In this document: positions 27,963 through 36,617 of the stretch, one piece after another
Layout of the letters: each line of letters starts with the position of its first letter
How positions within the stretch are numbered: position 1 is the stretch's first letter
From: Flavobacterium sp. RSP15
GTDB taxonomy: Bacteria; Bacteroidota; Bacteroidia; Flavobacteriales; Flavobacteriaceae
Direction: 5' to 3'
Assembly (NCBI RefSeq): GCF_003968755.1
Contig: NZ_RYDL01000005.1
Span: 124,001-188,000, forward strand
DNA length: 64,000 nucleotides
Made by a program: the position numbers and the translations under genes
Notes under the pieces: model-generated
What the model saw: only the letters and a program-made list of their open reading frames with translations
Told to the model about the DNA's origin: nothing
Database searches by the model: none

Positions 27963-27990
27963 AAAACGCTCTCAAAATGGAGAGCGTTTT
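27963..27990 (-). terminator. terminator after the second asparagine synthetase gene
   Basis: A perfect 11-bp stem AAAACGCTCTC (27963-27973) with GAGAGCGTTTT (27980-27990); on the minus strand the T-run continues. Nearly the same as the hairpin at 24109-24132. Confidence 0.88.
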
Positions 27991-28020
27991 ATCTGTTTAT
28001 AAAATCTTATTTAATTGTAT

Positions 28021-29697
28021 TTATGCTTTTACATACGCATCATCATGCACACTTGCCACCGCTCTTCCTGACGGATCATTCATGTTTTTGAACGCTTCAT
28101 CCCATTCCAATGCAATTTTTGTACTACACGCCACACTTGCTTCTTGCGGCACACACAAAGCGGCGGCATCACTTGGAAAATGCTCATGAAAAATAGAACG
28201 GTAATAATATTCCTCTTTTGAAGTAGGAGTTTGCAACGGAAATTTATATTTAGCATTTGCTAATTGTTCATCCGAAATTTCAACAGCGACAACTTCTTTT
28301 AACGTATCAATCCACCCATAACCTACACCATCACTAAATTGTTCCTTTTGTCTCCAAGCTACACTTGGCGGCAACATCTCTTCAAAAGCTTTACGAACCA
28401 CCCACTTTTCCATAGGATGTTCTGTATTGATCATTTTATCTTGTGGATTGACGCGCATCGCCACATCCATAAATTCTTTATCTAAAAATGGCACACGTCC
28501 TTCAATTCCCCATGCTGCTAAACTTTTGTTCGCTCGTAAACAATCATACATGTGAAGTTTTCCTAATTTACGTACGTTTTCTTCGTGAAATTCTCTCGCG
28601 TTTGGCGCTTTGTGAAAATACAAATATCCTCCAAAAAGTTCATCTGCTCCTTCACCTGATAACACCATTTTGATACCCATAGATTTAATAACTCTTGCCA
28701 TCAACCACATTGGTGTTGATGCTCTAATCGTAGTCACATCGTAAGTCTCCAAGTTGTAAATTACATCTTTAATTGCATCTAACCCCTCTTGAATAGTGAA
28801 TTTAATTTCGTGGTGAATGGTTCCAATATGATCCGCTACGATTTGAGCTGCTGCTAAATCCGGAGAGCCCTCTAATCCTACCGAGAAAGAGTGCAATTGC
28901 GGATACCAAGCATCAGCAACATCTCCGGATTCGATACGTTTTTGCGCATATTTTTTGGCGACAGCCGAAGTAATAGAAGAATCTAAACCTCCTGAAAGCA
29001 AGACACCATAAGGTACATCGCTCATTAGTTGTCTGTGAACAGCAGCTTCTAAAGCCACTTTGATTTCATCAATGCTGGTTACGTTGTCTTTTACAGCATC
29101 ATAATCTGTCCATTCTCTTTTATACCATTGTACAAATTCGCCATCTTTACTTGACATATAATGTCCTGGAGGAAACAATTGAATTTTAGTACAATAGCCT
29201 TCTAATGCTTTCAATTCAGAAGCCACATAAAAAGTTCCGTGTTCATCCCAACCTATGTATAATGGAATAATTCCCATGTGATCCCGAGCAACAAAATACT
29301 CGTCTTTTTCGACATCATAAATAGCAAATCCAAAAATCCCATTCATTTCATCTATAAAATGAGGCCCTTTTTCTTTGTAAAGTGCTAGAATTACTTCGCA
29401 GTCACTTTCGGTTTGAAAGTTATATTTACCCTCAAATTGTTTACGTAATTCTCTGTGGTTGTAAATTTCACCATTTGCTGCTAAAACAAGTTGTTTGTCT
29501 TCACTGAACAACGGTTGTTTCCCTGAAGCAGGATCAACAATTGCCAGTCGTTCGTGAGACAAAATGGCTTTTTCATTACTAAAAATTCCACTCCAGTCCG
29601 GTCCACGATGACGGATAATTTTAGACATTTCTAATACTTGCGGTCTTAAAACTTCCGCTTTTTGTTTTAAATCAAAGGCACATACTATTCCGCACAT
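28021..29697 (-). CDS. asnB: asparagine synthetase B, paralogue 2
   Basis: A 558-residue glutamine-dependent asparagine synthetase of the classical bacterial AsnB type. Cys2 is the glutaminase nucleophile (MCGIVCAFD). Other motifs are IRHRGPDWSG, AANGEIYNHREL, the pyrophosphate loop GVLLSGGLDSSITSA and SGEGADELFGGYL. Both domains are complete. It resembles paralogue 1 throughout and shares a near-identical terminator, consistent with an old duplication. The 269 bp upstream to the next gene show no clear gene. A possible -7 element CATCTTTG lies on the minus strand at 29802-29795. Confidence 0.95.
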   Translation of the reverse strand: MCGIVCAFDLKQKAEVLRPQVLEMSKIIRHRGPDWSGIFSNEKAILSHERLAIVDPASGKQPLFSEDKQLVLAANGEIYNHRELRKQFEGKYNFQTESDCEVILALYKEKGPHFIDEMNGIFGFAIYDVEKDEYFVARDHMGIIPLYIGWDEHGTFYVASELKALEGYCTKIQLFPPGHYMSSKDGEFVQWYKREWTDYDAVKDNVTSIDEIKVALEAAVHRQLMSDVPYGVLLSGGLDSSITSAVAKKYAQKRIESGDVADAWYPQLHSFSVGLEGSPDLAAAQIVADHIGTIHHEIKFTIQEGLDAIKDVIYNLETYDVTTIRASTPMWLMARVIKSMGIKMVLSGEGADELFGGYLYFHKAPNAREFHEENVRKLGKLHMYDCLRANKSLAAWGIEGRVPFLDKEFMDVAMRVNPQDKMINTEHPMEKWVVRKAFEEMLPPSVAWRQKEQFSDGVGYGWIDTLKEVVAVEISDEQLANAKYKFPLQTPTSKEEYYYRSIFHEHFPSDAAALCVPQEASVACSTKIALEWDEAFKNMNDPSGRAVASVHDDAYVKA

Positions 29698-29966
29698 AAT
29701 TTTTTTGTTTAAAGTTTAAGGTTTGCTTCGCCTGTTCGAGTAAAACTCTCGAGTCAAGTTATGAAAGAAACCTGCTTTGTTCATTTTGATAGGGCAAAGA
29801 TGGAGTTATAGTTCTAATTGAAAAACGCAAATACTCTTTTTAGTTATAATTTATAACTAAAAAATAGAATTTACGTTTAAACCGTAATGGAAAGGCGCTA
29901 AAAATAGAATTGAAGTTGCGGATTGTAAAATGGGACGCAAATGAGACGGATGTAAATAACGGATTT

Positions 29967-30416
29967 TTATTTAATATCCTCAACCAAATACTTCGTACCA
30001 TTTATCTCAAAAGTAAACCCTTCTTGATTTCCCATCAGTTTATTTCCCAAAGGTGATTGTGGTGATAATGCGATAATATTGATTCCTTCGACATTGATTT
30101 TAGGAAGTGCCACACTCAGGTACAAATAGATTCCGTTCGCTTTTACCAAGCTCCCCACAATAATCGTTTCGGCGATTACAGTCGCATCAATTTTATCCAA
30201 AACTGTTTTTTGGTCCAGTACTTCTCTTAATTTACGATTGAGTTTTTCCTGCTCAATGTGCATCATAGACAAAGCGGTTTCATGTTTATCTCCGGCTGAA
30301 CCTTTAGCATCGTTTTTAGAATCTTCGGTAAGTGCCACAATCATGTCTTTGAAAACATCGATTCGATCCTGAACTAATTGCAGGTAATGGGTATGTATTT
30401 TTTGTTTGAAAGTCAT
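29967..30416 (-). CDS. GreA/GreB C-terminal-like protein
   Basis: A 149-residue protein with a helical, coiled-coil-like N-terminal part (about 1-85, rich in E, K, D) and a C-terminal part resembling the FKBP-like domain of transcript cleavage factors (LSPQSPLGNKLMGNQEGF ... YLVEDI). In GreA/B this domain binds RNA polymerase. The family may therefore act on RNA polymerase, but this is inference. The start is set at ATG 30416 (MTFKQKIHT); the frame can be opened 15 codons further upstream, but that stretch is a palindromic repeat (30430-30460), so the longer form is rejected. It follows the barrel gene in the same direction by 123 bp. Confidence 0.75.
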   Translation of the reverse strand: MTFKQKIHTHYLQLVQDRIDVFKDMIVALTEDSKNDAKGSAGDKHETALSMMHIEQEKLNRKLREVLDQKTVLDKIDATVIAETIIVGSLVKANGIYLYLSVALPKINVEGINIIALSPQSPLGNKLMGNQEGFTFEINGTKYLVEDIK

Positions 30417-30429
30417 AAGTAGATTTACA

Positions 30430-30460
30430 TGCCTGACAGGGTTTTGAACCCTGTCGGGCA
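30430..30460. repeat. 14-bp-arm palindrome between barrel gene and GreA-like gene
   Basis: TGCCTGACAGGGTT (30430-30443), loop TTG, AACCCTGTCGGGCA (30447-30460); 13 of 14 positions pair by Watson-Crick rules and one as G-T. It lies in the leader of the GreA-like gene. It may act as a transcript-end hairpin for the barrel gene or as a dispersed palindrome; no other copy was seen in the window. Confidence 0.65.
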
Positions 30461-30504
30461 TTCAAAGTTTTTAAATAAAAAAAGCGAAGATTGTTTTACT
30501 TTTC

Positions 30505-30540
30505 GGCTCCTTCTCCTTCGGGGAGGGCTGGGGTAGGGAT
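30505..30540. repeat. G-rich palindromic repeat arm at the barrel gene stop codon
   Basis: GGCTCCTTCTCCTTCGGGGA ... CTGGGGTAGGGAT, one arm of the family seen inside valS and after folE. It ends exactly at the stop codon of the minus-strand barrel gene. Confidence 0.7.
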
Positions 30541-32345
30541 TAAAAATCAAATTTATAGTTCACGCCTAAAATCACCTGAAATCCCTGCACTGGATAGTTT
30601 TGCCATTTTTGGTATGCATTATTAGTGATATTATTGGCTCTGGCAAAAGCAGTCAATCGGTCGCTATATTTGTAACCAACATTTGCATTGACATCAAAAT
30701 AAGACTTCAAAGTTACAGGCGCAGCGTTAGTCACCACATTGGTATTAACCTGAAAATCTTTTCGCTCGCCCACATAGAACACATTTGTACCAGCAAACCA
30801 CTTCTCTGTTATGTTAACATCCAAGCTCGAATTTAATTTTATAGCCGGCAAATTCCACGCTTCTTGTTGAAAATCATTTGTAAAACTGCTAAAGCTTCCG
30901 TTGATTCCAAAAGTCACGTTCTTAGAAAAATCAGCTTTTACTTCTCCATAAAAATTCAATGTTCTCATATCGTCATACACCACTTGAAAAGAATTCCCAA
31001 AAGCATAGTCCTGATTGGTTGCATTTTCATTGTAATCATTGCTTTTAAACAACGCCTTATTGCGCTCATTAATATAGGAACCTCTTATATTATAACTCAT
31101 ATTATTAGTCAATTTCCCTTTTAATCCTGCAAAAACATCATACTGCTGATCCGTAGGTGCAATAGCGAGTGTTGGTGACAAAAAAGGATTTTCATCTACA
31201 AAGTCCTGGTACGAGTTTTGTTTTAAATTTCCTTCGGCTCCCGCATAAAAAATCATCAAATCACCAACAACATTATAGGAAGCGTTAAATTTTGGATACA
31301 CAAAAAATTTATTATTGCTGTTTTGATTGTCCAGACTATAAAAAATAGCGGCACCAATATTCAGTGTCCAATCCTCCTCCTGCATCACAAAACTAGGTGC
31401 AATTCCCAGATTTGTAAAACCGTATTTGATTGGTTCTGTATTGGTATTTAAATAATTATTATTGAAACTTCCATCAACATAATCTACGATTAAGTCCGTT
31501 TTTACAGCACTATCCATCACATCAAATTCTACAGTTGGCTTGGCGTAAAACCTATTTTCTGAAGAATCAAAAATATCAGAAAAATGATTAAATTTCAGAC
31601 TCATTTTATTAAAAAAACTTTCGTTAAAGTCTACATTCCCTCCTAACGTCAGCGTACTGTAGGATTGCTGCGGCCTAATTCCACTGATCAAGATTGCTCT
31701 GTCCTGAGGCGCCAGCGTAGTACCAAAATCAGCCGGTAATCCATACCAATTGTACGTTTGGTTTTGATATCCTAAATCCAGATTCCATGAAACTTCTTTT
31801 CGATTTGATCCATACATCAAATCAATCGAAGTGTCATAAAAACGATCGTCCAGAATCACATTTTCAATACCCCCTTGGGAGGAGTGATGCCGAAACATGC
31901 CACCAATATAATCCGTAGCATTAAGGTCATGATTCACATATAATTCCCCTATAAAGGTTCCGTAATTCCCTACACCAAATGTGGCGTAGTTTTGAAACAA
32001 AACGGCTTCTTTTTCTTTCTCTACACCTGCTGCTTTTCCTTTAGACGGCGTGAAAGTTGATGCTACCGGGAAAGAGAAAATAGTATACTTTACGGTTTCC
32101 TTTTTTGTGTTATCTTCTTCGTCCAGCGACGGTGTTTCCTTCACTTTGAAAGCATCTAATATGGTTGGTGTGTAGGGCTTGACTACATTTACGGTCTCGG
32201 TACCTATTTGCTCTTTCTTTTGTGCAAATGAAACTTGAGAAACGAAAAGAAATAAAATCCCCAACCCAACGCTCCCCAAAGGGAACGGATCCGAAAACGT
32301 TACGCTATTATTTATAACCGATATTACTTTGTTTTTAAATGTCAT
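30540..32345 (-). CDS. TonB-receptor-like outer membrane barrel without plug
   Basis: A 601-residue outer membrane protein. A signal peptide ends near VSFA (41), then a short linker holds VNVVKPYTPTI, which resembles a TonB-box/linker region. The rest is barrel-type beta sequence ending ILGVNYKFDF. The plug domain of true TonB receptors is missing, so active transport is unlikely; a scaffold or partner role is more plausible. The signal peptide contains PFPLGSVGLG, encoded by a dispersed palindromic repeat (32257-32287). It shares a direction and short gaps (66 and 74 bp) with PhzF and the 1004-residue TPR gene, a combination suggestive of an envelope complex. Confidence 0.8.
   Translation of the reverse strand: MTFKNKVISVINNSVTFSDPFPLGSVGLGILFLFVSQVSFAQKKEQIGTETVNVVKPYTPTILDAFKVKETPSLDEEDNTKKETVKYTIFSFPVASTFTPSKGKAAGVEKEKEAVLFQNYATFGVGNYGTFIGELYVNHDLNATDYIGGMFRHHSSQGGIENVILDDRFYDTSIDLMYGSNRKEVSWNLDLGYQNQTYNWYGLPADFGTTLAPQDRAILISGIRPQQSYSTLTLGGNVDFNESFFNKMSLKFNHFSDIFDSSENRFYAKPTVEFDVMDSAVKTDLIVDYVDGSFNNNYLNTNTEPIKYGFTNLGIAPSFVMQEEDWTLNIGAAIFYSLDNQNSNNKFFVYPKFNASYNVVGDLMIFYAGAEGNLKQNSYQDFVDENPFLSPTLAIAPTDQQYDVFAGLKGKLTNNMSYNIRGSYINERNKALFKSNDYNENATNQDYAFGNSFQVVYDDMRTLNFYGEVKADFSKNVTFGINGSFSSFTNDFQQEAWNLPAIKLNSSLDVNITEKWFAGTNVFYVGERKDFQVNTNVVTNAAPVTLKSYFDVNANVGYKYSDRLTAFARANNITNNAYQKWQNYPVQGFQVILGVNYKFDF
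32257..32287. repeat. G-rich palindromic repeat arm inside the barrel protein signal peptide
   Basis: ATCCCCAACCCAACGCTCCC followed by CAAAGGGAACG. On the minus strand it reads GTTCCCTTTGGGGAGCG, then TTGGGTTGGGGAT, aligning with the arm at 14156-14190. It supplies residues about 20-30 of the signal peptide. Confidence 0.65.
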
Positions 32346-32411
32346 GTTTTATTTTTTTACTGCTAACTTCCTACTGCTACTTTTTTTACTACTGCATTTT
32401 TAACCGGTACG

Positions 32412-33275
32412 TTACACTTCCCATTCTCCTTTTGCGAGGTATTGTGTTTTTCCCCCAATTTTAATATCAAACTGATTTTCAGCTAATTTTCCATCGAAAT
32501 AAATCTGAGAGGCTCTGTTTATAAAATCGCCCTGATGATTAATCATTTGAATTTCCGGCGAGTGATATTTTAAAAGAAAAGCCTGTAAACACGTGCTCGC
32601 ACTTCCCGTAGCCGCGTCTTCTATAAGCTGATTCGCTTCAATACAAAACATCCTGCTGCTCAGCTTTTTTTCTACCAAACAATAAAAATACAACGCTCTA
32701 TGACTGGTTTTGCAGTGTGCATGCAGCCATTCGTTCATTTTATCCTTATCAAGAATCAAATGCTCTAGTGCCTTTTTACTTTTAATAGGAACAATCACAA
32801 AAGCGCTTCCTGTAGTCACTTCCTGAATGGGAAATTCATCCTCAAAATCAGCTCTGCTTAAATTGCTGAAGGATAAAAAATCTTCCGTTAAAAAAGTATT
32901 CAAAAACTCCGGTTGAGCCGCCTGTAGCCAAACCAAATCTCCCGATTGATGTACCGGAATTTCACCAATTGGAACCGACAGCGAAATCTTTTCAGGTTTA
33001 TTCTCAAATATTTTATGCATCAAAACCCATGATGTTCCTATGATTGGATGGCCTGCAAACTGCATTTCGTGGTCTGGTGTGAAAATCCTAATCGCAGCAG
33101 TTTTATTCTCCGGTTGAAGCTTAGTAATAAAGGTGCTTTCGGCAAAGTTGATTTCGCGGGCAATTGTCTGCAGCTGCTGGTCGCTCAAGGAATCAGCACC
33201 TAAAAAAACCGCGAGTTGATTGCCTGTATATTTATTCTCTGCAAAAACATCAACGATGTAAAAAGGTAGATTCAT
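32412..33275 (-). CDS. PhzF-family isomerase-like protein
   Basis: A 287-residue protein of the PhzF/diaminopimelate epimerase fold. It has the N-terminal VDVFAENKYTGNQLAV, the conserved catalytic glutamate E46 in INFAESTFI, the FAGHPIIGTSW block and the C-terminal EDAATGSASTCLQAFLL, matching the two-domain family layout. Most PhzF proteins outside phenazine producers have unknown substrates, and no phenazine genes are nearby. It lies between the TPR gene and the barrel gene in the same orientation. The role is unknown; the family call is firm. Confidence 0.9.
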   Translation of the reverse strand: MNLPFYIVDVFAENKYTGNQLAVFLGADSLSDQQLQTIAREINFAESTFITKLQPENKTAAIRIFTPDHEMQFAGHPIIGTSWVLMHKIFENKPEKISLSVPIGEIPVHQSGDLVWLQAAQPEFLNTFLTEDFLSFSNLSRADFEDEFPIQEVTTGSAFVIVPIKSKKALEHLILDKDKMNEWLHAHCKTSHRALYFYCLVEKKLSSRMFCIEANQLIEDAATGSASTCLQAFLLKYHSPEIQMINHQGDFINRASQIYFDGKLAENQFDIKIGGKTQYLAKGEWEV

Positions 33276-33349
33276 TCCGTATGTTTTTTTTGTTTTCAGT
33301 TATTTTTTCGCGTTGATTTTGGTTGTTTTTCTAACTTCCACTCGCAGCT

Positions 33350-36300
33350 TTATTTAGTTATCGATGCATTTGTTTTGGACTCTTCCGCTTTGATTCTGTC
33401 TAATTCAGTTTGTGCCTCTGAAACTACATCCTGAAAATCAGTAAAATTCTGAATGACGTTTTCTAAAATGTAAGTCGCCTGATAGCTGTCTTTGAGTCCG
33501 TAAAAATTTTTCGCCATTAAGACTAATCCTTTGGCTCCAAAATACTTATAGCTCGCATAATTTTCGGCTAATTTTTGAACGGCAACATTAGAAGCTTCAA
33601 AATTTTCTTCTTTATTTTTAAAATAAGCATCATAGTACAGGGCTTCGGCCGCTAATTCCCCCTTAGCAATTGTCATTACTTTGGCATAAGCCTCTCGTGC
33701 TATCGCTTCATCACCAGTTTGCATTGCTGCGCGTGCAATGATAATTTGCGCATCACTTTTGACATTATCATCAGTCTTTGGATTCATTAAGACTTTCTCC
33801 GCGTACACTACTGAATTTGGATAGTCCTTATTTTCATAAAAACATTTCATCAGATTGGATTGTGCAAATGTTTTATTCTGAGAAACATCTGCTTCGTTTT
33901 CTAGACGGGACAATACCGGAATTGCTTTGTCATATTCCTTATTTTTCAGAAAAAACTGTGCCAAACGCACTAAAGATGGCTCCGTAAATTCACTTCTGGA
34001 TTGGGCTGTTACAAATTCATAATTAGGAATTGATTTGCTTTCAGATCCTTCAGAAAAATACAATTGCGCCAGGTAATAATTAGCCTTCAAGGCATGTATT
34101 CCTGGGGAAAATTGACTTAAATACCCACTAAAACCTGTAATTGCCTGTTTGGTATTGTTTTGTTGAAATTGTTTTTCGGCAGCTTCAAATGTATCATTAT
34201 CCAGCTCTGCATCCGTGACAGCCACAAAATCTAGGGTACGTACCCAAGTTGCATATTCATCTACTCTGCCCATATCTACGTAAATTAATCGGGCTGCAGC
34301 TACTGCTTCTAATGCCTCCGGAGACCGAGGAAATTCAGCCGCTACTTTCTTAAACTTCACTACTGCCTGATCATTCCTGTCTGAATTAAAATAAATTAAT
34401 CCCTGGCGCAAAATAGATTTTGAGGCAAAAGAACTCTTTTTGAATTCTGTATTCAGTTGCTCGTACGCTTTTAAAGCCAAATCATTTTTATTTTCGGCAA
34501 CATATGTATTCCCTAGTTCAAATAAAGCATCATCTCGGTAACCTGATTTTGGATACAATTGTAAAAAAGCATTCAATTCCTCTATTTTTCTATCGTTTTT
34601 ATCCATAAATCCATAGGAAATTGCTTTTTGAAAATACGCATAATCCGCATCGACACTTTTAGAGGCTATCACTTTAGAGTACGCATCCATTGCGGGACCG
34701 TATTTTGAGGTTACAAAACGACAATCCGCCAAACGCAAATACGAATCATTCAAACGCACTTTATCCTCTGGTGCTTTTTCAATCTGATTTTCGAAATAAT
34801 TCCCTGCCTGATCGTACTCTTTCAATTTGAAATAAGCATACGCAATCATGTAATTGTGATTTTTATATTCAGGAGTTTTTGAGGCTTGTGCAAAGCCTGC
34901 AAATTGTTTAAAACTCAACAACGCATTTTTAAAATCATTCAAAACATATTCTGTTTCTGCTTTCCAGAAAGCCGCTCTGGCAGTAAAATACGGATCTTTC
35001 TGTTCGTTCATAGACTGCGTAAACATAGTCAAGGCTTCCGGATAATCACCGTCTGTATACAATTCTAAACCATTGAAAAAAGTAACTTTCTGGTACGCTA
35101 ATTTGTTTTCAGGGGATTTATTTTTTTCCAATATTACTAAGGCCTCTTTATAGTTTTTAGAAGAAATATAAGAATCAATCAAGAGTCTTTCTATTTCTGA
35201 ACGGTTGGCATTATTGGGGTATTTCTTCAAAAAAGCATGCAAAATTGCAGGCACACTTTGATAGGAATTTCCAAGTTCATAGCTTAATTTAGCGTAATTC
35301 AAACCCGCATCTTCCTGTATTGCTTCGTCAAATGACATTTCCGAAGCATTTTTGAAAGCATTTAAAGCTTGCTGTTTCTTGTTTGTATTGAGGTAACTTT
35401 CCCCCAAATGATAATAGGCGTTTTGTGCAACAAAATCTTTCCCACCTATGATTTTATTGAACTGAGAAATGGCATTTTCGTAGTCTTTTTGTTTGTAATA
35501 CGCATATCCTAATTGGTAAAAATCCGTATTATTCCATCTTCCTTTTTTACCTTGATAAGCAACTAAATAGGGAATTGCGGTATCGTATTTTTTTAAATTA
35601 AAATAGCTTTCGCCAATGATTTTATTAAGTTCCGATTTTTCTAAAGGATTTGATTTGGCCATTGCTTTTTCCCCTAAATCAATTGCGTTTTGGAAATTTC
35701 CTAATTTAAAATTCATATCCGCCTGATAATAAGACAGTTTTTCCTTGTATTTTTCTTCTCCGGAAACGGCGTCAAAATATTTTGTCGCTTGCTTATAATC
35801 ATCTCCTTCATAGGCCATGAATCCCAAGTAATATTTAGCTTGCGAACCATATTCAGGAGCATTCACCACTTTATTAAAATAAATAGTTGCCTCTTTTTTC
35901 TTTTTGGCATTAAAAAAACTATACCCTTTTTGAAAATTAAACTGGTCTTGTTCCTTTCTGCTCAGATTCCTTTCATCCACTTTGTCAAACCATTGCAGGG
36001 CTTGGGGATAATTTCCCAAACTAAAATGATACTGTGCCACCTCGATATACGCTTGATTTTGTTTGACACTCGTAGGATAATCCGAAACAAAGCGTTCCAT
36101 CATCTGATCTGCATTGGCTTGATTAGTACGAATGGCGCAATTTGCCACATAATAGGCACAATCTGATTTTAATTCATCGGTGCCGGCGGATTCTTTTACT
36201 TTATTAAAAATAATTTGTGCCGATGCATATTGTTCTTCGTTAAACAACGAAACCGCTTTGTTGAAATCCTTTAAATCGTGGGTATAAATAGTTGATTTTT

Positions 36301-36364
36301 GTGCCGAAATACTGATAGTGCTACTAATGAAGAAACTACAGAAAAGCCAAGAAATTTTACGCAT
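33350..36364 (-). CDS. large exported tetratricopeptide-repeat protein
   Basis: A 1004-residue protein with a signal peptide (cleavage after SISA near residue 21) and tetratricopeptide-type repeats along nearly the whole length, for example NAYYHLGESYLNTNKKQQAL and DDALFELGNTYVAENKNDLA. TPR superhelices bind partner proteins, so it probably acts as a periplasmic scaffold. No catalytic domain is visible. It is upstream of PhzF and the plug-less TonB-like barrel in one likely transcript, which suggests a shared envelope function. It also resembles in size the gliding/type IX secretion TPR protein SprE, but SprE is a lipoprotein and no lipobox is seen here. A TACATTTG -7 candidate is on the minus strand at 36393-36386. 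Confidence 0.8.
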   Translation of the reverse strand: MRKISWLFCSFFISSTISISAQKSTIYTHDLKDFNKAVSLFNEEQYASAQIIFNKVKESAGTDELKSDCAYYVANCAIRTNQANADQMMERFVSDYPTSVKQNQAYIEVAQYHFSLGNYPQALQWFDKVDERNLSRKEQDQFNFQKGYSFFNAKKKKEATIYFNKVVNAPEYGSQAKYYLGFMAYEGDDYKQATKYFDAVSGEEKYKEKLSYYQADMNFKLGNFQNAIDLGEKAMAKSNPLEKSELNKIIGESYFNLKKYDTAIPYLVAYQGKKGRWNNTDFYQLGYAYYKQKDYENAISQFNKIIGGKDFVAQNAYYHLGESYLNTNKKQQALNAFKNASEMSFDEAIQEDAGLNYAKLSYELGNSYQSVPAILHAFLKKYPNNANRSEIERLLIDSYISSKNYKEALVILEKNKSPENKLAYQKVTFFNGLELYTDGDYPEALTMFTQSMNEQKDPYFTARAAFWKAETEYVLNDFKNALLSFKQFAGFAQASKTPEYKNHNYMIAYAYFKLKEYDQAGNYFENQIEKAPEDKVRLNDSYLRLADCRFVTSKYGPAMDAYSKVIASKSVDADYAYFQKAISYGFMDKNDRKIEELNAFLQLYPKSGYRDDALFELGNTYVAENKNDLALKAYEQLNTEFKKSSFASKSILRQGLIYFNSDRNDQAVVKFKKVAAEFPRSPEALEAVAAARLIYVDMGRVDEYATWVRTLDFVAVTDAELDNDTFEAAEKQFQQNNTKQAITGFSGYLSQFSPGIHALKANYYLAQLYFSEGSESKSIPNYEFVTAQSRSEFTEPSLVRLAQFFLKNKEYDKAIPVLSRLENEADVSQNKTFAQSNLMKCFYENKDYPNSVVYAEKVLMNPKTDDNVKSDAQIIIARAAMQTGDEAIAREAYAKVMTIAKGELAAEALYYDAYFKNKEENFEASNVAVQKLAENYASYKYFGAKGLVLMAKNFYGLKDSYQATYILENVIQNFTDFQDVVSEAQTELDRIKAEESKTNASITK

Positions 36365-36553
36365 TGTGGTTTTATTTTAATAATTCAAATGTATTGCATT
36401 CTGATCTTTATAACGAATTGCGATTGGTTTTTATTATGAATATTTTTTTTTAACCGTTTATAATTTAACCTTCTTAAAACAGACTGACCAATTATTATAC
36501 CTTTTAATAACCTGATCACCGGATCCGTTAACACAATAGTAACGGACAACGAG

Positions 36554-36583
36554 TTTTGGCTTAACACCTTAAAAATATCTTTA
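36554..36583 (+). promoter_or_regulatory. promoter candidate for the TonB receptor-hydrolase-GDPD operon
   Basis: TTTG (36555-36558), 17-bp spacer, TATCTTTA (36576-36583), one base off TAnnTTTG. Confidence 0.4.
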
Positions 36584-36617
36584 CTTTAATAAATTTAAAC
36601 ATAAACATATAAAAAAA

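Noticed and set aside
30417..30461. Extended N-terminus of the GreA-like protein (MPDRVQNPVRHVNLL)
   Set aside because: The extra codons come from a palindromic repeat; the ATG at 30416 begins the conserved-looking part.
35789..36166. 125-codon plus-strand frame opposite the TPR gene
   Set aside because: Mirror of the repeat-rich coding strand, hydrophobic by chance.
33350..36364. SprE gliding-motility protein
   Set aside because: Similar size and TPR content, but SprE is a lipoprotein and no lipobox is present here.
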